A DNA stretch of 64,000 bases from JBAOHV01 sp963714875 (GCA_963714875.1 CAVQQI010000011.1:930001-994000); one strand, 5' to 3'; counted from the first letter of the stretch, positions 8,640 through 17,594 are shown. Program-made: numbers and translations. The notes: generated from the sequence alone by a model not told the origin.

Positions 8640-9368
8640 ATGAGCGATCCCAACCTGACGCCGCCCCCCGATGGCAATCCCGGCTCGGACCCCACGCCGC
8701 CCGCGCCACGCGATCCGTGGGCGATCCCCGCTCCGGGGCAGGAGTGGGGCATCCCCGGACAGCAGCCGCCCACACCTCAGCCCGGCGCCTGGGGGGCACC
8801 GCCACCGGCGCCGCCCGGCGGCTACGACCCGGCTGCCTACCAGCAGCCCGCACAGCCCTACCAGTACGGCTACGGAAGCCCCACCCGGGGCACTCTCGCA
8901 ACCCCCGGCAAGCGGATCCTCGCCCGGATCGTCGACTGGCTGATCATGGTCGTGGTCATCGTGCCGCTGTACCTGCTGGTCATCGGAGTCTCGGCGACAT
9001 CCACGACCTCGGAGTCCACCACCTTCTCCGCCGGCGACGGAGTCGCGCTCGGAGGGTTCTTCCTGATGGCGCTCCTGGTCACCGTCGGCCAGGTCCTGTA
9101 CGAGGTCGGGTTCATCGCGATCAAGGGAGCGACGCCCGGCAAGATGCTGCTGAAGGTGCGCGTGGTGCGCGAGTCCGACGGCCAGATCCCCGGATGGGGA
9201 CCGGCCTTCATGCGCTGGGTACCGACGCTGGTCGGCCTGGTTCCCTGCGTCGGCAGCTTCTTGAGCCTGGGGCTGTGGATCTGGGCGCTGGTCAACCTGT
9301 TCAGCAACCCGAAGCGGCAGACGCCGTTCGACCTGGCGGCGAAGACCGTCGTCATCGAGGCGTCGTGA
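8640..9368 (+). CDS. RDD family membrane protein
   Basis: 242 residues. The first ~80 residues are Pro/Gly/Gln-rich and disordered, ending YQYGYGSPTRG. An RDD domain follows: GKRILARIVDWLIM opens TM1, a second long hydrophobic segment spans GFFLMALLVTVGQVLYEVGF, and GATPGKMLLKVRVV is the characteristic loop. A further TM hairpin lies near the C-terminus (WVPTLVGLVPCVGSFLSLGLWIWALVNL). RDD proteins are polytopic membrane proteins, mostly of unknown function. The gene is first of three membrane-protein genes in one direction. Confidence 0.85.
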   Translation: MSDPNLTPPPDGNPGSDPTPPAPRDPWAIPAPGQEWGIPGQQPPTPQPGAWGAPPPAPPGGYDPAAYQQPAQPYQYGYGSPTRGTLATPGKRILARIVDWLIMVVVIVPLYLLVIGVSATSTTSESTTFSAGDGVALGGFFLMALLVTVGQVLYEVGFIAIKGATPGKMLLKVRVVRESDGQIPGWGPAFMRWVPTLVGLVPCVGSFLSLGLWIWALVNLFSNPKRQTPFDLAAKTVVIEAS

Positions 9369-9426
9369 CCGTGGCGCCGTCATCGTTCCCGATCCCATAT
9401 CCACCGACACACCAGAAGGGGCTCAC

Positions 9427-10260
9427 ATGAGCGATCCCAACTTCCCGCCACCACCCGGTGGAACACCACCGCCTCCGCCTCCGGGCGGCGGCATGCCACC
9501 GCCGCCCGGAGGAATGCCACCGCAGGGGCCTCCCCCCGCAGCGCCACCGCCAGGCGGCTACGGCGGGGGCGGCGGGTTCACGCCGCCACCTGCGCAGCCC
9601 TACGGCGGTGGAGGTGGAGGCCAGGCACCCCGTCTCGAGGTCGGCGCAGCCATCGGCTACGGCTGGAAGAAGTTCACCGAGAACGTCGGGCCGTTCATCA
9701 TCTTGATGCTGGCGGTGTTCGTCGCCTCGATCGTCATCTCGGTGGTCCAGCAGTTCCTGACGCCATCGGACGGCGGGTTCTTCGCGCTCATCTGGAGCCT
9801 GCTGATCGCCTTCGTCGGCTATGTGCTGATCTCGATCGTGCAGGCCGGTGTCTGGCGGGCGGGGCTCGGCGTCACCAGGGGCGAGACGCCGTCGGTGGCG
9901 CAGCTCACCGAGACGACCAACATCGCCCAGTACATCCTCACCTCGATCGCGGTGGGCTTCATCGGTGTGATCGGCCTCGCGTTGTGTGTGATCCCGGGGC
10001 TCATCTGGTTCTTCCTCACGGCGTTCGCGCCGCTGCTGGCGCTCGACAAGGGCCTCAGCCCCGTCGAGGCGATCACGACCAGCATCAACTGGGTGAAGGA
10101 CAACGCCGGCCAGGTCTTCCTCGTGCTGCTGGTGGCCGGGTTGGTCTACTTCGTCGGCTGGCTCCTGTGCTGCATCGGTCTGCTGGTGACCGCACCGGTC
10201 GCCCTCGTGGCCATCACCTACGCCTACCGAGCACTGAACAACGAGCCGGTCGCTCCCTGA
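9427..10260 (+). CDS. Polytopic membrane protein with Pro/Gly-rich N-terminus
   Basis: 277 residues. Residues 1-70 are almost pure Pro/Gly/Met. The membrane domain then starts with EVGAAIGYGWKKFTENVGPF and has about five or six TM helices, including a conserved loop YAPL-like motif (FAPLLALDKGLSPVEAITTS) and NAGQVFLVLLVAGLVYFVGW. This resembles the DUF975/YciC-type integral membrane family; the assignment is by architecture only. It lies 58 bases after the RDD gene and is clearly paralogous to the next gene, with the same YGWKKFT and LALDKG landmarks. Confidence 0.75.
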   Translation: MSDPNFPPPPGGTPPPPPPGGGMPPPPGGMPPQGPPPAAPPPGGYGGGGGFTPPPAQPYGGGGGGQAPRLEVGAAIGYGWKKFTENVGPFIILMLAVFVASIVISVVQQFLTPSDGGFFALIWSLLIAFVGYVLISIVQAGVWRAGLGVTRGETPSVAQLTETTNIAQYILTSIAVGFIGVIGLALCVIPGLIWFFLTAFAPLLALDKGLSPVEAITTSINWVKDNAGQVFLVLLVAGLVYFVGWLLCCIGLLVTAPVALVAITYAYRALNNEPVAP

Positions 10261-10283
10261 ACTGACCGGACTGCGGCACGACC

Positions 10284-10309
10284 CGACGGGGGCCTCCGGG
10301 CCCCCGTCG
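10284..10309. terminator. GC-rich hairpin
   Basis: An 11-bp stem (CGACGGGGGCC/GGCCCCCGTCG) with a four-base loop begins 24 bases after the stop of the preceding membrane-protein gene. It has no T-run, so it may be an imperfect intrinsic terminator. Confidence 0.6.
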
Positions 10310-10422
10310 CTCGCGCCCGGACCACGCCCGTCACCTTCGCGTCGCACGACGAGCGCAAGGTCTACTGTCGGACCGACCGCTTCCCCGGACACCACTGCCG
10401 GACACTCGCGAAAGGACCCACC

Positions 10423-11226
10423 ATGAGCGAGACGCCACCTCCCGGTTGGTACCAGGACCCCGAAGGAACGACCCGCTGGTGGGATGGTCAGCAGTGGGGT
10501 GAGGCGGCACCTCCGGCGGCGCCGCCCGCCCCGCACCCCGGCCAGGATCCGGCCCGGCCGTACGGATCGTCCGGATCCGGTCTGGATGCAGGGGTGGCGT
10601 TCTCCTACGGCTGGAAGAAGTTCACCGACCACTGGCAGCCACTCGTGGGCATCGTCGTCGTCGTGGCGCTCGTGAACGTCGCCGCGATCCTGGTGGCGTT
10701 CCTCGCGCTGATCCCGGCGCTGAGCGGCGACTCCACCTCGGCGATCATCGGGTGGGTGCTCTACGTCGTGGCCATCGGCGGCGCGGTCGCGGTCGGCTTC
10801 GTGGTCCAGGCCGGCGTCTACCGCGCCGGCCTGGCGGTGACCAGTGGTGTTGCACCTCGCCTGGGGATGCTGGTCGAGACCACCAACCTGGGCACCTACA
10901 TCGGCACCGTGCTGCTGGTCGGACTGGGGACGATGGTCGGCCTGGTGCTGTGTGTGTTGCCGGGACTGGCCGTGGTGGTGTTCTGCTCGTACGCGCCGCT
11001 GATCGCTCTGGACAAGGGCGTCGGACCCATCGACGCCATCCGCCGCAGCGTCGAACTCGTCCGTGACAACCTGGGCCAGGTCCTGTTGATCCTGCTCCTG
11101 TCGTACGCGGTCTACTACGTGGGCTCGCTGGCCTGCTACGTCGGACTGGTCGTGTCCATCCCCGTGGCGCTGATCATGGTGACCTACAGCTACCGGGTCC
11201 TCGAGGGCGAGAGCGTCAGCCCCTGA
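10423..11226 (+). CDS. DUF2510-containing polytopic membrane protein
   Basis: 267 residues. The N-terminus has the DUF2510 signature PPGWYQDPEGTTRWWDGQQW (residues ~5-24), a short motif common in actinobacterial membrane proteins. After a Pro-rich linker, a five- or six-helix domain begins FSYGWKKFTDHWQPL and contains YAPLIALDKGVGPIDAIRRS. The same landmarks occur in the preceding gene, so the two membrane domains are paralogues with different N-terminal extensions. The start has AAAGGA nine bases upstream. Function unknown. Confidence 0.78.
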   Translation: MSETPPPGWYQDPEGTTRWWDGQQWGEAAPPAAPPAPHPGQDPARPYGSSGSGLDAGVAFSYGWKKFTDHWQPLVGIVVVVALVNVAAILVAFLALIPALSGDSTSAIIGWVLYVVAIGGAVAVGFVVQAGVYRAGLAVTSGVAPRLGMLVETTNLGTYIGTVLLVGLGTMVGLVLCVLPGLAVVVFCSYAPLIALDKGVGPIDAIRRSVELVRDNLGQVLLILLLSYAVYYVGSLACYVGLVVSIPVALIMVTYSYRVLEGESVSP

Positions 11227-11230
11227 CCGT

Positions 11231-11950
11231 TCAGCCCTGCTGGAGCATCCGCAACGACCGGAACCGGCGCTCGACGTGCGCCTCGAGCGCAGACGTCGCC
11301 AGCCCCTCCACCTCGTGGGTGACGCCATCCTCGGGCAGGTCCAGCACGGCGTTGAGGCCGCCACTCAGCACCGCCCGGCTGACCGCCAGCGCAGCATCCG
11401 ACACGACGCGCCCGCCACCACAGCTCCCGCAGCGAACCCCGCCGGCCTCGAGCGCCCAGAAGAACGGACCGCCCTCCTCACCGCACTCGACGCACGCGTC
11501 CAGCTCGGGTGCCAGACCTTCGAGCGCCAGCAGCTTCAGGTAGAACGCTGCGGAGACCATCGCCGGATTGCGCTCCTCGATGACACCGAGTCCCCCCGAC
11601 AGCATGTCGAACAGGCGGGGCGAGGGCTCGTGGTCCTGGCTGAGCTGCTCGACCGCCTCGAGCAGCGACGCCGTCCGCGCCAGTCGTGACAGGTCCTCTC
11701 GGGTGCGGCGGTACGCAACGACGGTCTCGGCCTGGGTCACGATGTCCAGATCTCCGCGGCCCTCGTGCAGCTGCACCTGGATGTGACTGCCCGGCTCGAG
11801 CCGCGAGCCGAACTTCGATGTCGTTCGTCGCACGCCCTTGGCGACTGCACGCACCTTGCCGCGCCCACGGGTCATGAGCACTGCGATCCTGTCGGCCTCA
11901 CCCAGCTTGTGGGTGCGCAACACGATGGCGGAGTCGCGGTACAGGCTCAC
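11231..11950 (-). CDS. recO: DNA repair protein RecO
   Basis: 239 residues, GTG start. The N-terminal OB-fold begins YRDSAIVLRTHKLGEADRIAVLMT, followed by the helical domain and a C-terminal zinc site (CVECGEEGG and CGSCGGG). RecO loads RecA on SSB-coated DNA with RecR in gap repair. The gene is the last of a minus-strand run (phoH, ybeY, CNNM/CBS, era, uppS, recO), a conserved actinobacterial order. Its end is four bases from the convergent DUF2510 gene, with no hairpin between. Confidence 0.93.
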   Translation of the reverse strand: MSLYRDSAIVLRTHKLGEADRIAVLMTRGRGKVRAVAKGVRRTTSKFGSRLEPGSHIQVQLHEGRGDLDIVTQAETVVAYRRTREDLSRLARTASLLEAVEQLSQDHEPSPRLFDMLSGGLGVIEERNPAMVSAAFYLKLLALEGLAPELDACVECGEEGGPFFWALEAGGVRCGSCGGGRVVSDAALAVSRAVLSGGLNAVLDLPEDGVTHEVEGLATSALEAHVERRFRSLRMLQQG

Positions 11951-12004
11951 CAGCGCAGTCTCGCACCCGCGTGCAGCCCGGTGGTGCCGTCCAGCGGCTG
12001 CAGC

Positions 12005-12739
12005 TCAGGCGGTGCCGTCGGCGTCCGACAGCCCACCGAACCGGCGGTCGCGCCGCTGGTACTCGTCGATCGCCGCGTAGAGGTCGGAGCGACGGAAGTC
12101 GGGCCACAACACATCGGTGAAGACCAACTCGGAATACGCGAGCTCCCACATCAAGAAGTTCGACATCCGGTACTCACCGGAGGTCCGCACCATCAGCTCC
12201 GGATCCGGCATGTCCGGGTCGTACAGATGGGCCTTGATGGTCTTCTCGGTGATCTTCTCGGGCTTGATGCCCTCGGCCGCGATCGACCGCATGGCGTCGA
12301 CCAGCTCCGCTCGACCGCCGTAGTTGAACGCCATCGAGACCGTCATCGAGGTGTTGGCCCCGGTCAGTTCGAGCGTCTCATCGATCCGACGCAGGATGCG
12401 CTTGGGCACCCGCCAGTCGCGTCGGCCGATGAACTGCATCTTGATGTCCTGCTCGTGCAGCTCGTCCCGCCGGGTCAACAGCAGCCGCTCGTTGAAGTTC
12501 ATGAGGAAGCGGACCTCGTCGACCGGACGCTTCCAGTTCTCGGTCGAGAAGGCGTACACGGTCAACCAGCGGATGCCCGCCGCGTGCGCGCCCCAGATGG
12601 TGTCCATCAGGGCTTCTTCTCCCGCTGCATGGCCGTCGGTGCGGGGAAGTCCCCGACGCTGGGCCCAGCGGCCGTTGCCGTCCATCACGATGGCCACATG
12701 GGCGGGGATCCGCGTCGGGTCGAGCTCGCTGAGTTCCAC
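12005..12739 (-). CDS. uppS: Isoprenyl (undecaprenyl) diphosphate synthase
   Basis: 244 residues. The cis-prenyltransferase signature HVAIVMDGNGRWA at the N-terminus carries the catalytic Asp. NYGGRAELVDA, and RTSGEYRMSNFLMWELAYSE near the C-terminus, are the other conserved blocks. It makes the lipid carrier for peptidoglycan and cell-wall glycans. The start is taken as GTG 12739 (GTG 12748 is in frame); the frame stays open upstream into era, which ends at 12763. It is translated directly after era. Confidence 0.95.
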   Translation of the reverse strand: MELSELDPTRIPAHVAIVMDGNGRWAQRRGLPRTDGHAAGEEALMDTIWGAHAAGIRWLTVYAFSTENWKRPVDEVRFLMNFNERLLLTRRDELHEQDIKMQFIGRRDWRVPKRILRRIDETLELTGANTSMTVSMAFNYGGRAELVDAMRSIAAEGIKPEKITEKTIKAHLYDPDMPDPELMVRTSGEYRMSNFLMWELAYSELVFTDVLWPDFRRSDLYAAIDEYQRRDRRFGGLSDADGTA

Positions 12740-12762
12740 GGCCCGCACGGTACCCGACGGAC

Positions 12763-13714
12763 TCAGTAGCCCAGACGTTCCAGCGAGGCGGCCTTGGACT
12801 GCCAGTCCTTGTCCACGGTGACGTGCAGCTCGAGGAACGCACCCGGAGGCATCTGGTGACGCACCCTGGTACCGACCTCTTTCAGCACCGAGCCACCCTT
12901 GCCGATCACGATGCCCTTCTGGGAGTCGCGCTCGACGATGATCTCGACCCTCACCCGAGGCCACTCCCACTCGGTCACCCGGGTCGCGATCGAGTGCGGC
13001 AGCTCCTCACGGGTGACCGCCAACAGCTGCTCACGTACCAGTTCGGCCACCATGAAGGGCTCCGGCACGTCGCTGACCTCGTCGCCGGGGTACCAGCGCG
13101 GCCCCTCAGGCAGCCGGGACAACAGGTACTCCACCAGCACGTCGACGCCCTTGCCGGTGCGCGCCGAGATCGGGAAGTACTCGGCGAACCCCAGCTCGGA
13201 CGCGGCCGCGAGTTGCGCCATGATGCGTTCGGGTGGCGCTCCGTCGATCTTGTTGAGCACCAGCACCGAGTTCGCCGGCAGACGCTCGGCGATGAAGCGG
13301 TCGCCGGGGCCGATGGGAGCAGCTGGCCTCGATCAGCAGGCAGGCGACATCGATGCCCTCGAGCGCAGTGGTGGCGGTGTCGTTCAGCCGCTGGCCCATC
13401 AGTGTGCGGGGCCGGTGGATCCCCGGCGTGTCGACGAACACCACCTGTGCCTCAGGGGTGTTGAGCACCCCACGGATCTGGTGACGCGTGGTCTGCGGCT
13501 TGTCGGACACGATCGAGACCTTCTGGCCCAGGATCTGGTTCAGCAGCGTCGACTTGCCGACGTTGGGGCGTCCCACCAGCGTCACGAATCCCGAGCGGAA
13601 CCCCTCGGGGACGTCGGCGTCGGTGCTGACCCCCGCGGCGGCCAGCATCGCATCCAGGTCCGATGCTCCGACACGGTGCTCGTCGGAACCAACCGAGTCC
13701 TCGGGTCGGCTCAC
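12763..13714 (-). CDS. era: GTPase Era (one frameshift in this sequence)
   Basis: 316 residues when repaired. G1 is GRPNVGKST, G3 is DTPG, and G4 is NKID. The C-terminal KH domain has IVERDSQKGIVIGKGGSVLKE. Era binds 16S rRNA and is needed for 30S maturation. The first 130 residues and the rest lie in different frames: LLIEAS is followed by CSHRPRRP, whereas removing one base near 13322 gives PIGPGDRFIAERLPANSVLVLNKIDG. As era is normally essential and all motifs are intact, an inserted base in the consensus is likelier than a real defect. GTG start overlaps the upstream gene's stop. Confidence 0.93.
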
Positions 13715-14988
13715 GCCGGCTCGCCGGCCTCGGTCAGCTCGTGAAGTTCCATGCGCACCAGCCGGACGCGCACTACCCGCCGACCGTCGACGCGCTCGAC
13801 GATGATCCGCACACCGGACTGCTCGACGGTGTCACCCGACACCGGAACCCTGCCGAGGAGCTCGAAGACCAACCCGCCGAGTGAGTCGTAGTTGCCCTCG
13901 GGAAGATCCAGCTCGAGCTCCTCGTTCACCGCATCGACGTTGAGGGTGGCGTTGACCAGCACGTCGCCGTTCGGGAGCTCCTCGACGTTCGGCACCTCGT
14001 TGTCGAACTCATCCGCGATCTCGCCGACGAGTTCCTCGAGCAGATCCTCCAACGTGGCGAGTCCGGCGGTGCCGCCGTACTCATCGACCACGATCGCCAT
14101 GTGGGTCCGGCGCGCCTGCATCTCGGCGAGCAGCTCGCTGACCCGCTTGGTCTCCGGGACGAACATCGCAGGACGCATCAGCTCCTGCACGGGGCGGTCC
14201 GCGCCGCCTTCGCGTTCGGCGCGCATCGCGTCCTTGACGTACACGATGCCTTCGATGTCGTCGGTGTTCTCGCCGTAGACGGGGATGCGGGACAACCCCC
14301 GCTCGATCGCACGGTCGACACAGCCCGCGACGCTCGAGTCCGACCCCAGGATCACCATGTCGGTGCGGGGCACCATGATCTCTCGCACCACCGTGTCACC
14401 GAAGTCGATGATCGACTCGATCAGGTCCCGCTCGGACTCCTCGATGACCGCGTGCTCCATCGCCTCCTCGGCGAGCGCCAGGATCTCCTCCTCGGTGACG
14501 AAGGGGCCCTTCTTCAACCCCTTGCCGGGCAGGATCACGTTCGCGACGCCGATCAGCGCCCGCGCCGGTAGACGGAGCACCCAGCCGGCGAACTCGACCA
14601 CGGGAGCGGTCAGCAGCGCGGCGCGCTCGGTGTGCTGCAGCGCCCACGTCTTCGGGGCCGCTTCAGCGATGACGAACAACACCAGGACGTTCAACACGAT
14701 GCCGACCACGACACCGGCCGCGCCGAACAGGTTGGCGGCGAGCACACCGACGAGGGCCGCCTGGATGGTCTGCACGATGTTGACCGACAGGTAGATCGAG
14801 TTCAGGTCCCGCTCGAGGTTCTCGACGATCCGGAGGACACGGGTGCCCCCCCTGGGCTGTGTCTGCGCCAGCGCGGTCGCCCTCGAACGCGTCATCCGGG
14901 TGATCGAGGTCTCGGCGAGCGCCAGGATGGCAGCGAGCATCGTCATCGCGAGGATCACCACCAACATGGCGATCTCTGTGGCGTTCAT
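13711..14988 (-). CDS. CNNM/CBS-domain transporter (CorC/HlyC family)
   Basis: 425 residues. The N-terminal DUF21/CNNM membrane domain has three or four helices (LVVILAMTMLAAILALAETS and the segment around VGVLAANLFGAAG). Two CBS motifs follow (VVREIMVPRTDMVILG and VQELMRPAMFVPETKRVSELL), then the ATLEDLLEELVGEI hinge and a C-terminal CorC_HlyC domain. Family members are implicated in magnesium/cobalt efflux; often labelled hemolysins. The position between ybeY and era is conserved. The start overlaps the ybeY stop. Confidence 0.9.
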   Translation of the reverse strand: MNATEIAMLVVILAMTMLAAILALAETSITRMTRSRATALAQTQPRGGTRVLRIVENLERDLNSIYLSVNIVQTIQAALVGVLAANLFGAAGVVVGIVLNVLVLFVIAEAAPKTWALQHTERAALLTAPVVEFAGWVLRLPARALIGVANVILPGKGLKKGPFVTEEEILALAEEAMEHAVIEESERDLIESIIDFGDTVVREIMVPRTDMVILGSDSSVAGCVDRAIERGLSRIPVYGENTDDIEGIVYVKDAMRAEREGGADRPVQELMRPAMFVPETKRVSELLAEMQARRTHMAIVVDEYGGTAGLATLEDLLEELVGEIADEFDNEVPNVEELPNGDVLVNATLNVDAVNEELELDLPEGNYDSLGGLVFELLGRVPVSGDTVEQSGVRIIVERVDGRRVVRVRLVRMELHELTEAGEPA

Positions 14989-15506
14989 GACGTCCGGTCA
15001 CCCCATGGGTCGAGGACAGGGGCCCGGTGCAGCACGGACAACAGCGTCCGCTCACGATCCCACATGGCCGCCCGATCGGTCGTCACCGCATGGTCCCAGC
15101 CCGCCAGGTGAAGGCCGCCGTGCACCACGAGCAGCGCCAACTCGTCCTCGATCGACCCTGCATGTTCGGGGGCCTGCTCGGCGGCGACCGCCGGGCAGAG
15201 CACCACGTCGCCGATCAGTTCGGCATCGGCGTCGACGCCATCCACCGGGAAGCTCAGCACATCGGTGGGCTCTCCGCCGCCGTCCAGGTGCACCCGCTTG
15301 AGCGCTGCGATGGCATGCGGGTCGACCAGGGTCAGCGATGACTCGGCCCCCGCCGGCGCGCCCTCGTCGGCCAGCACACGGGACAACAGCTCGCCGAGCG
15401 CCGCCAGATCGACGGTGAGGTCATCGACCGCGCGTTCGTCCGAGATGAGCACCGTCGGCCCTGACCCGGTGGGCGGAGGTTCGTCGTCGTCGACGGGTCC
15501 GGTCAC
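14985..15506 (-). CDS. ybeY: Endoribonuclease YbeY
   Basis: 173 residues. The zinc site VVHGGLHLAGWDH matches the family HGxLHLxGxDH, and TDVLSFP is the second hallmark. YbeY takes part in 16S rRNA 3'-end maturation and 70S quality control. A ~20-residue N-terminal extension precedes the conserved core. It overlaps phoH upstream and the CNNM/CBS gene downstream by four bases each, so it is translationally coupled in the housekeeping operon. Confidence 0.95.
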   Translation of the reverse strand: MTGPVDDDEPPPTGSGPTVLISDERAVDDLTVDLAALGELLSRVLADEGAPAGAESSLTLVDPHAIAALKRVHLDGGGEPTDVLSFPVDGVDADAELIGDVVLCPAVAAEQAPEHAGSIEDELALLVVHGGLHLAGWDHAVTTDRAAMWDRERTLLSVLHRAPVLDPWGDRTS

Positions 15507-16534
15507 CGGGCGCCCTCGGCCGACGCAGATGCCGCACTGCGCTCGTACGCGTCGACGATCTGCTGAACGATGCGGTGTCGCACGACGTCGCGACCCGTCA
15601 GCCGCACGAACTCCAGGCTCTCGATACCGCCGAGGATCGACTCGATGGTGGTCAGACCTGAGCGCCCACCGGGGACGTCGATCTGGGTGACGTCACCTGT
15701 GATGACGGCCTTGGAGCCGAACCCGATGCGGGTCAGGAACATCTTCATCTGCTCGGGCGTGGTGTTCTGGGCCTCATCGAGGATGATGAACGAGTTGTTC
15801 AGCGTCCGCCCCCGCATGAAGGCCAACGGAGCGACCTCGACCACGCCGCGCTCCAGCAGCTTCTGCGCCCCTTCGGGCCCGACCATGTCGTGCAACGCGT
15901 CGTAGAGAGGGCGCAGGTACGGGTCCACCTTCGCCATGAGGTCACCTGGCAGGAAACCGAGCCGCTCCCCCGCCTCGACCGCTGGACGGGTCAGCACGAT
16001 CCGCTCGACCTCCTTGGCCTGCAGCGATTGCACCGCCATGGCAACGGCCAACCACGACTTGCCGGTGCCGGCAGGCCCCACGCCGAAGGTGATGGTGTTC
16101 TCCGCGATCGCGTCGACGTAGCGCTTCTGACCCGAGGTCTTCGGTCGCACGCGACCGCCGCGGGAGGTGCGCAGCAGCTCGGCGGTGAGCACCTCGGAGG
16201 GTGACTCGTCGGCCTTGACCATGTCGATGGTGCGACGGATGGAACTGGACTCGAGCGGGTGGCCCCGCTCGAGGAGCTGCACGAGCTCGCCGAACAACGT
16301 GCCGACCAGGGGCGAGTCGGGCCCGACCATCGAGATCTCGTTGCCGCGCACCGTGATGGCCGTGCGAGGGAACGAGTCCTCGACAAGGTCGAGCAGTTCG
16401 TCGCGCGGGCCCAACAGATCGGTCATGAGATGGTTGCCGGGCACCCGTACGAGAGTCCGGAGGGCATCGTCGATGGCGGTGCCAGTGGCCCCACCGGACG
16501 CGTCAGGCGCTCCGGAGATGTCGAGTGGTTCCAT
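15503..16534 (-). CDS. phoH: PhoH-family ATPase
   Basis: 343 residues from ATG 16534. A TTG eight codons earlier is possible but lies upstream of the predicted transcription start. The Walker A is FGVGPAGTGKSWLAV and the Walker B-like segment is NNSFIILDEAQN. RFGF-like ITRIGFGSKAVITGD and a conserved C-terminus complete the family pattern. An N-terminal KH-like part (IRGNEISMVGPD region) is typical of the long PhoH type. It is usually next to ybeY and is associated with RNA metabolism; the exact role is not established. First gene of the phoH-recO run. Confidence 0.93.
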   Translation of the reverse strand: MEPLDISGAPDASGGATGTAIDDALRTLVRVPGNHLMTDLLGPRDELLDLVEDSFPRTAITVRGNEISMVGPDSPLVGTLFGELVQLLERGHPLESSSIRRTIDMVKADESPSEVLTAELLRTSRGGRVRPKTSGQKRYVDAIAENTITFGVGPAGTGKSWLAVAMAVQSLQAKEVERIVLTRPAVEAGERLGFLPGDLMAKVDPYLRPLYDALHDMVGPEGAQKLLERGVVEVAPLAFMRGRTLNNSFIILDEAQNTTPEQMKMFLTRIGFGSKAVITGDVTQIDVPGGRSGLTTIESILGGIESLEFVRLTGRDVVRHRIVQQIVDAYERSAASASAEGAR

Positions 16535-16544
16535 TGCGCTCGCC

Positions 16545-16550
16545 AGTGTA
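16545..16550 (-). promoter_or_regulatory. -10 element of phoH operon
   Basis: TACACT on the minus strand ends ten bases before ATG 16534, so the mRNA would start at or just before the ATG. This supports the ATG over the upstream TTG. Confidence 0.4.
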
Positions 16551-16635
16551 GTGGTCAACCCGCGCCGTACCGGTGGCGAGTTCGATCCCTCACGCCGACG
16601 ATAGGGTCGGGCATCGAGACGGGGGAAGGGGCGTC

Positions 16636-17196
16636 ATGGAACAGGGCTCGCGCGATCCGTTCGACGATGCCGACCACTTCACCGCCGCGGCTCGCGTCGA
16701 TGAAGCTGCACGCGACCGCCGGCGTCGATCTGCTGCGGCCGAGAGGTCGCTGGAACTCGTCGATCCGGTGTCGGCGCTGCTGGGAGCAATGGATCAACAG
16801 GTCACCATCCACCTGGCCGGAGCGGCGTCGGTGGTGGGCCGCGTGTTCGCCGTCGGCGAGGACGTGGTCGAGCTCCGCTCTGGTCCGACCATCTGGTGGC
16901 TGACCCTGACCGCGATCACCGCAGTCGAATCGACCTGTCAGCTGGCGGGGGACCCTGCGGACCGGTCGTCGACGTCGCTCGCGGAGGTGCTGTGCGATCT
17001 CGTCGACACTCGGCAACGGGTGACGGCGCTGTTGTTCGGAGAGGTGTTGCACGGCGAGGTACGCGCCTGCGGGGCCTCACTGGTGCTCGAACTGCACCAG
17101 CCCGACCGGACCGCGATGATCCGTCTGGACTCCATGCTCGGTCTGATGCGGCACTCGTCGGGGTCCGCCTCGAGCAGCCGAGGTACCGGGCGCTGA
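16636..17196 (+). CDS. Hypothetical protein, conserved-looking soluble domain
   Basis: 186 residues. The ATG at 16636 is preceded by GGGGAAGGGG. Residues 1-35 are charged. A beta-rich region follows with an SH3-like rhythm (VTIHLAGAASVVGRVFAVGEDVVEL, then ALLFGEVLHGEVRACGASLVLEL). There are no TM helices or signal peptide, and the C-terminus is Ser/Gly-rich. I recognise no family. It is divergent from the phoH operon and convergent with the small HTH gene. Confidence 0.55.
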   Translation: MEQGSRDPFDDADHFTAAARVDEAARDRRRRSAAAERSLELVDPVSALLGAMDQQVTIHLAGAASVVGRVFAVGEDVVELRSGPTIWWLTLTAITAVESTCQLAGDPADRSSTSLAEVLCDLVDTRQRVTALLFGEVLHGEVRACGASLVLELHQPDRTAMIRLDSMLGLMRHSSGSASSSRGTGR

Positions 17197-17211
17197 GCCC
17201 GGGTCGGCCCT

Positions 17212-17463
17212 TCAGCCCTGCTGTGTCGCCCGATCGCCGCTGAGGGCGTCGCCATCGAGCGACGCCGGTTCCAGCGTGCCCGGAACGATGCGGCTCTGCT
17301 CGATGAACTCGGCCACCTCGCTCTCCTTCAGGCGGATGACCCTGCCGAAGCGGTAGGCGGGGATCTTTCCGTCATCGATGAAGCGGTAGAGCGTGCGCGG
17401 GGTGATCCCGAGACGCTTGGCCGTCTCGTTGGTGTTCAGCCACTCGATGTCGGCAGTGCTCAC
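17212..17463 (-). CDS. Excisionase/BldC-type helix-turn-helix DNA-binding protein
   Basis: 83 residues from GTG 17463. The core WLNTNETAKRLGITPRTLYRFI and the wing-like KIPAYRFGRVIRLKESEVAEFI are the HTH_17 (excisionase/AlpA/BldC) fold that inserts one winged helix in DNA. A TAGGAT -10 lies exactly seven bases upstream of this GTG and overlaps the in-frame ATG at 17472, so a leaderless start at GTG is favoured over the ATG. No integrase is nearby, so a regulatory role is likelier than excision. It is divergent from the Tad operon, which is a candidate target (inference). Confidence 0.85.
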   Translation of the reverse strand: MSTADIEWLNTNETAKRLGITPRTLYRFIDDGKIPAYRFGRVIRLKESEVAEFIEQSRIVPGTLEPASLDGDALSGDRATQQG

Positions 17464-17470
17464 GACGTGC

Positions 17471-17476
17471 ATCCTA
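17471..17476 (-). promoter_or_regulatory. -10 element of the HTH gene (leaderless)
   Basis: TAGGAT on the minus strand followed by seven bases and GTG 17463. A TGGACC hexamer 17 bases further upstream can serve as -35. Confidence 0.5.
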
Positions 17477-17565
17477 CTCAGCCACTCGGCTAGGTCCAGC
17501 TCATGAGAACACTATCTGATGCCGTTCCGATCATCATGGCATTGTCTCTTGCTGTTAGAAGTTGT

Positions 17566-17594
17566 TTGACATCTTTCAGTGCATTTCCTACCTT
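17566..17594 (+). promoter_or_regulatory. Promoter of the Tad operon
   Basis: TTGACA (17566-17571), a 17-base spacer, and TACCTT (17589-17594). This lies in an AT-rich pocket (about 17505-17600) that stands out in the GC-rich window, just before the first Tad gene. Confidence 0.6.

Noticed and set aside
9352..11364. A 670-codon minus-strand ORF opposite the membrane-protein genes
   Set aside because: The two plus-strand genes have SDs, TM patterns and a DUF2510 motif; the reverse frame reads as Arg/Asp/Gln/His-rich shadow sequence.
13106..13714. era as a genuine pseudogene
   Set aside because: All G motifs and the KH domain are intact on both sides of one extra base, and other conserved genes in the window show the same kind of shift.
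17212..17463. Excisionase gene as a sign of a prophage or integrative element
   Set aside because: There is no integrase, attachment repeat or atypical gene content nearby; the fold is also used by chromosomal regulators.
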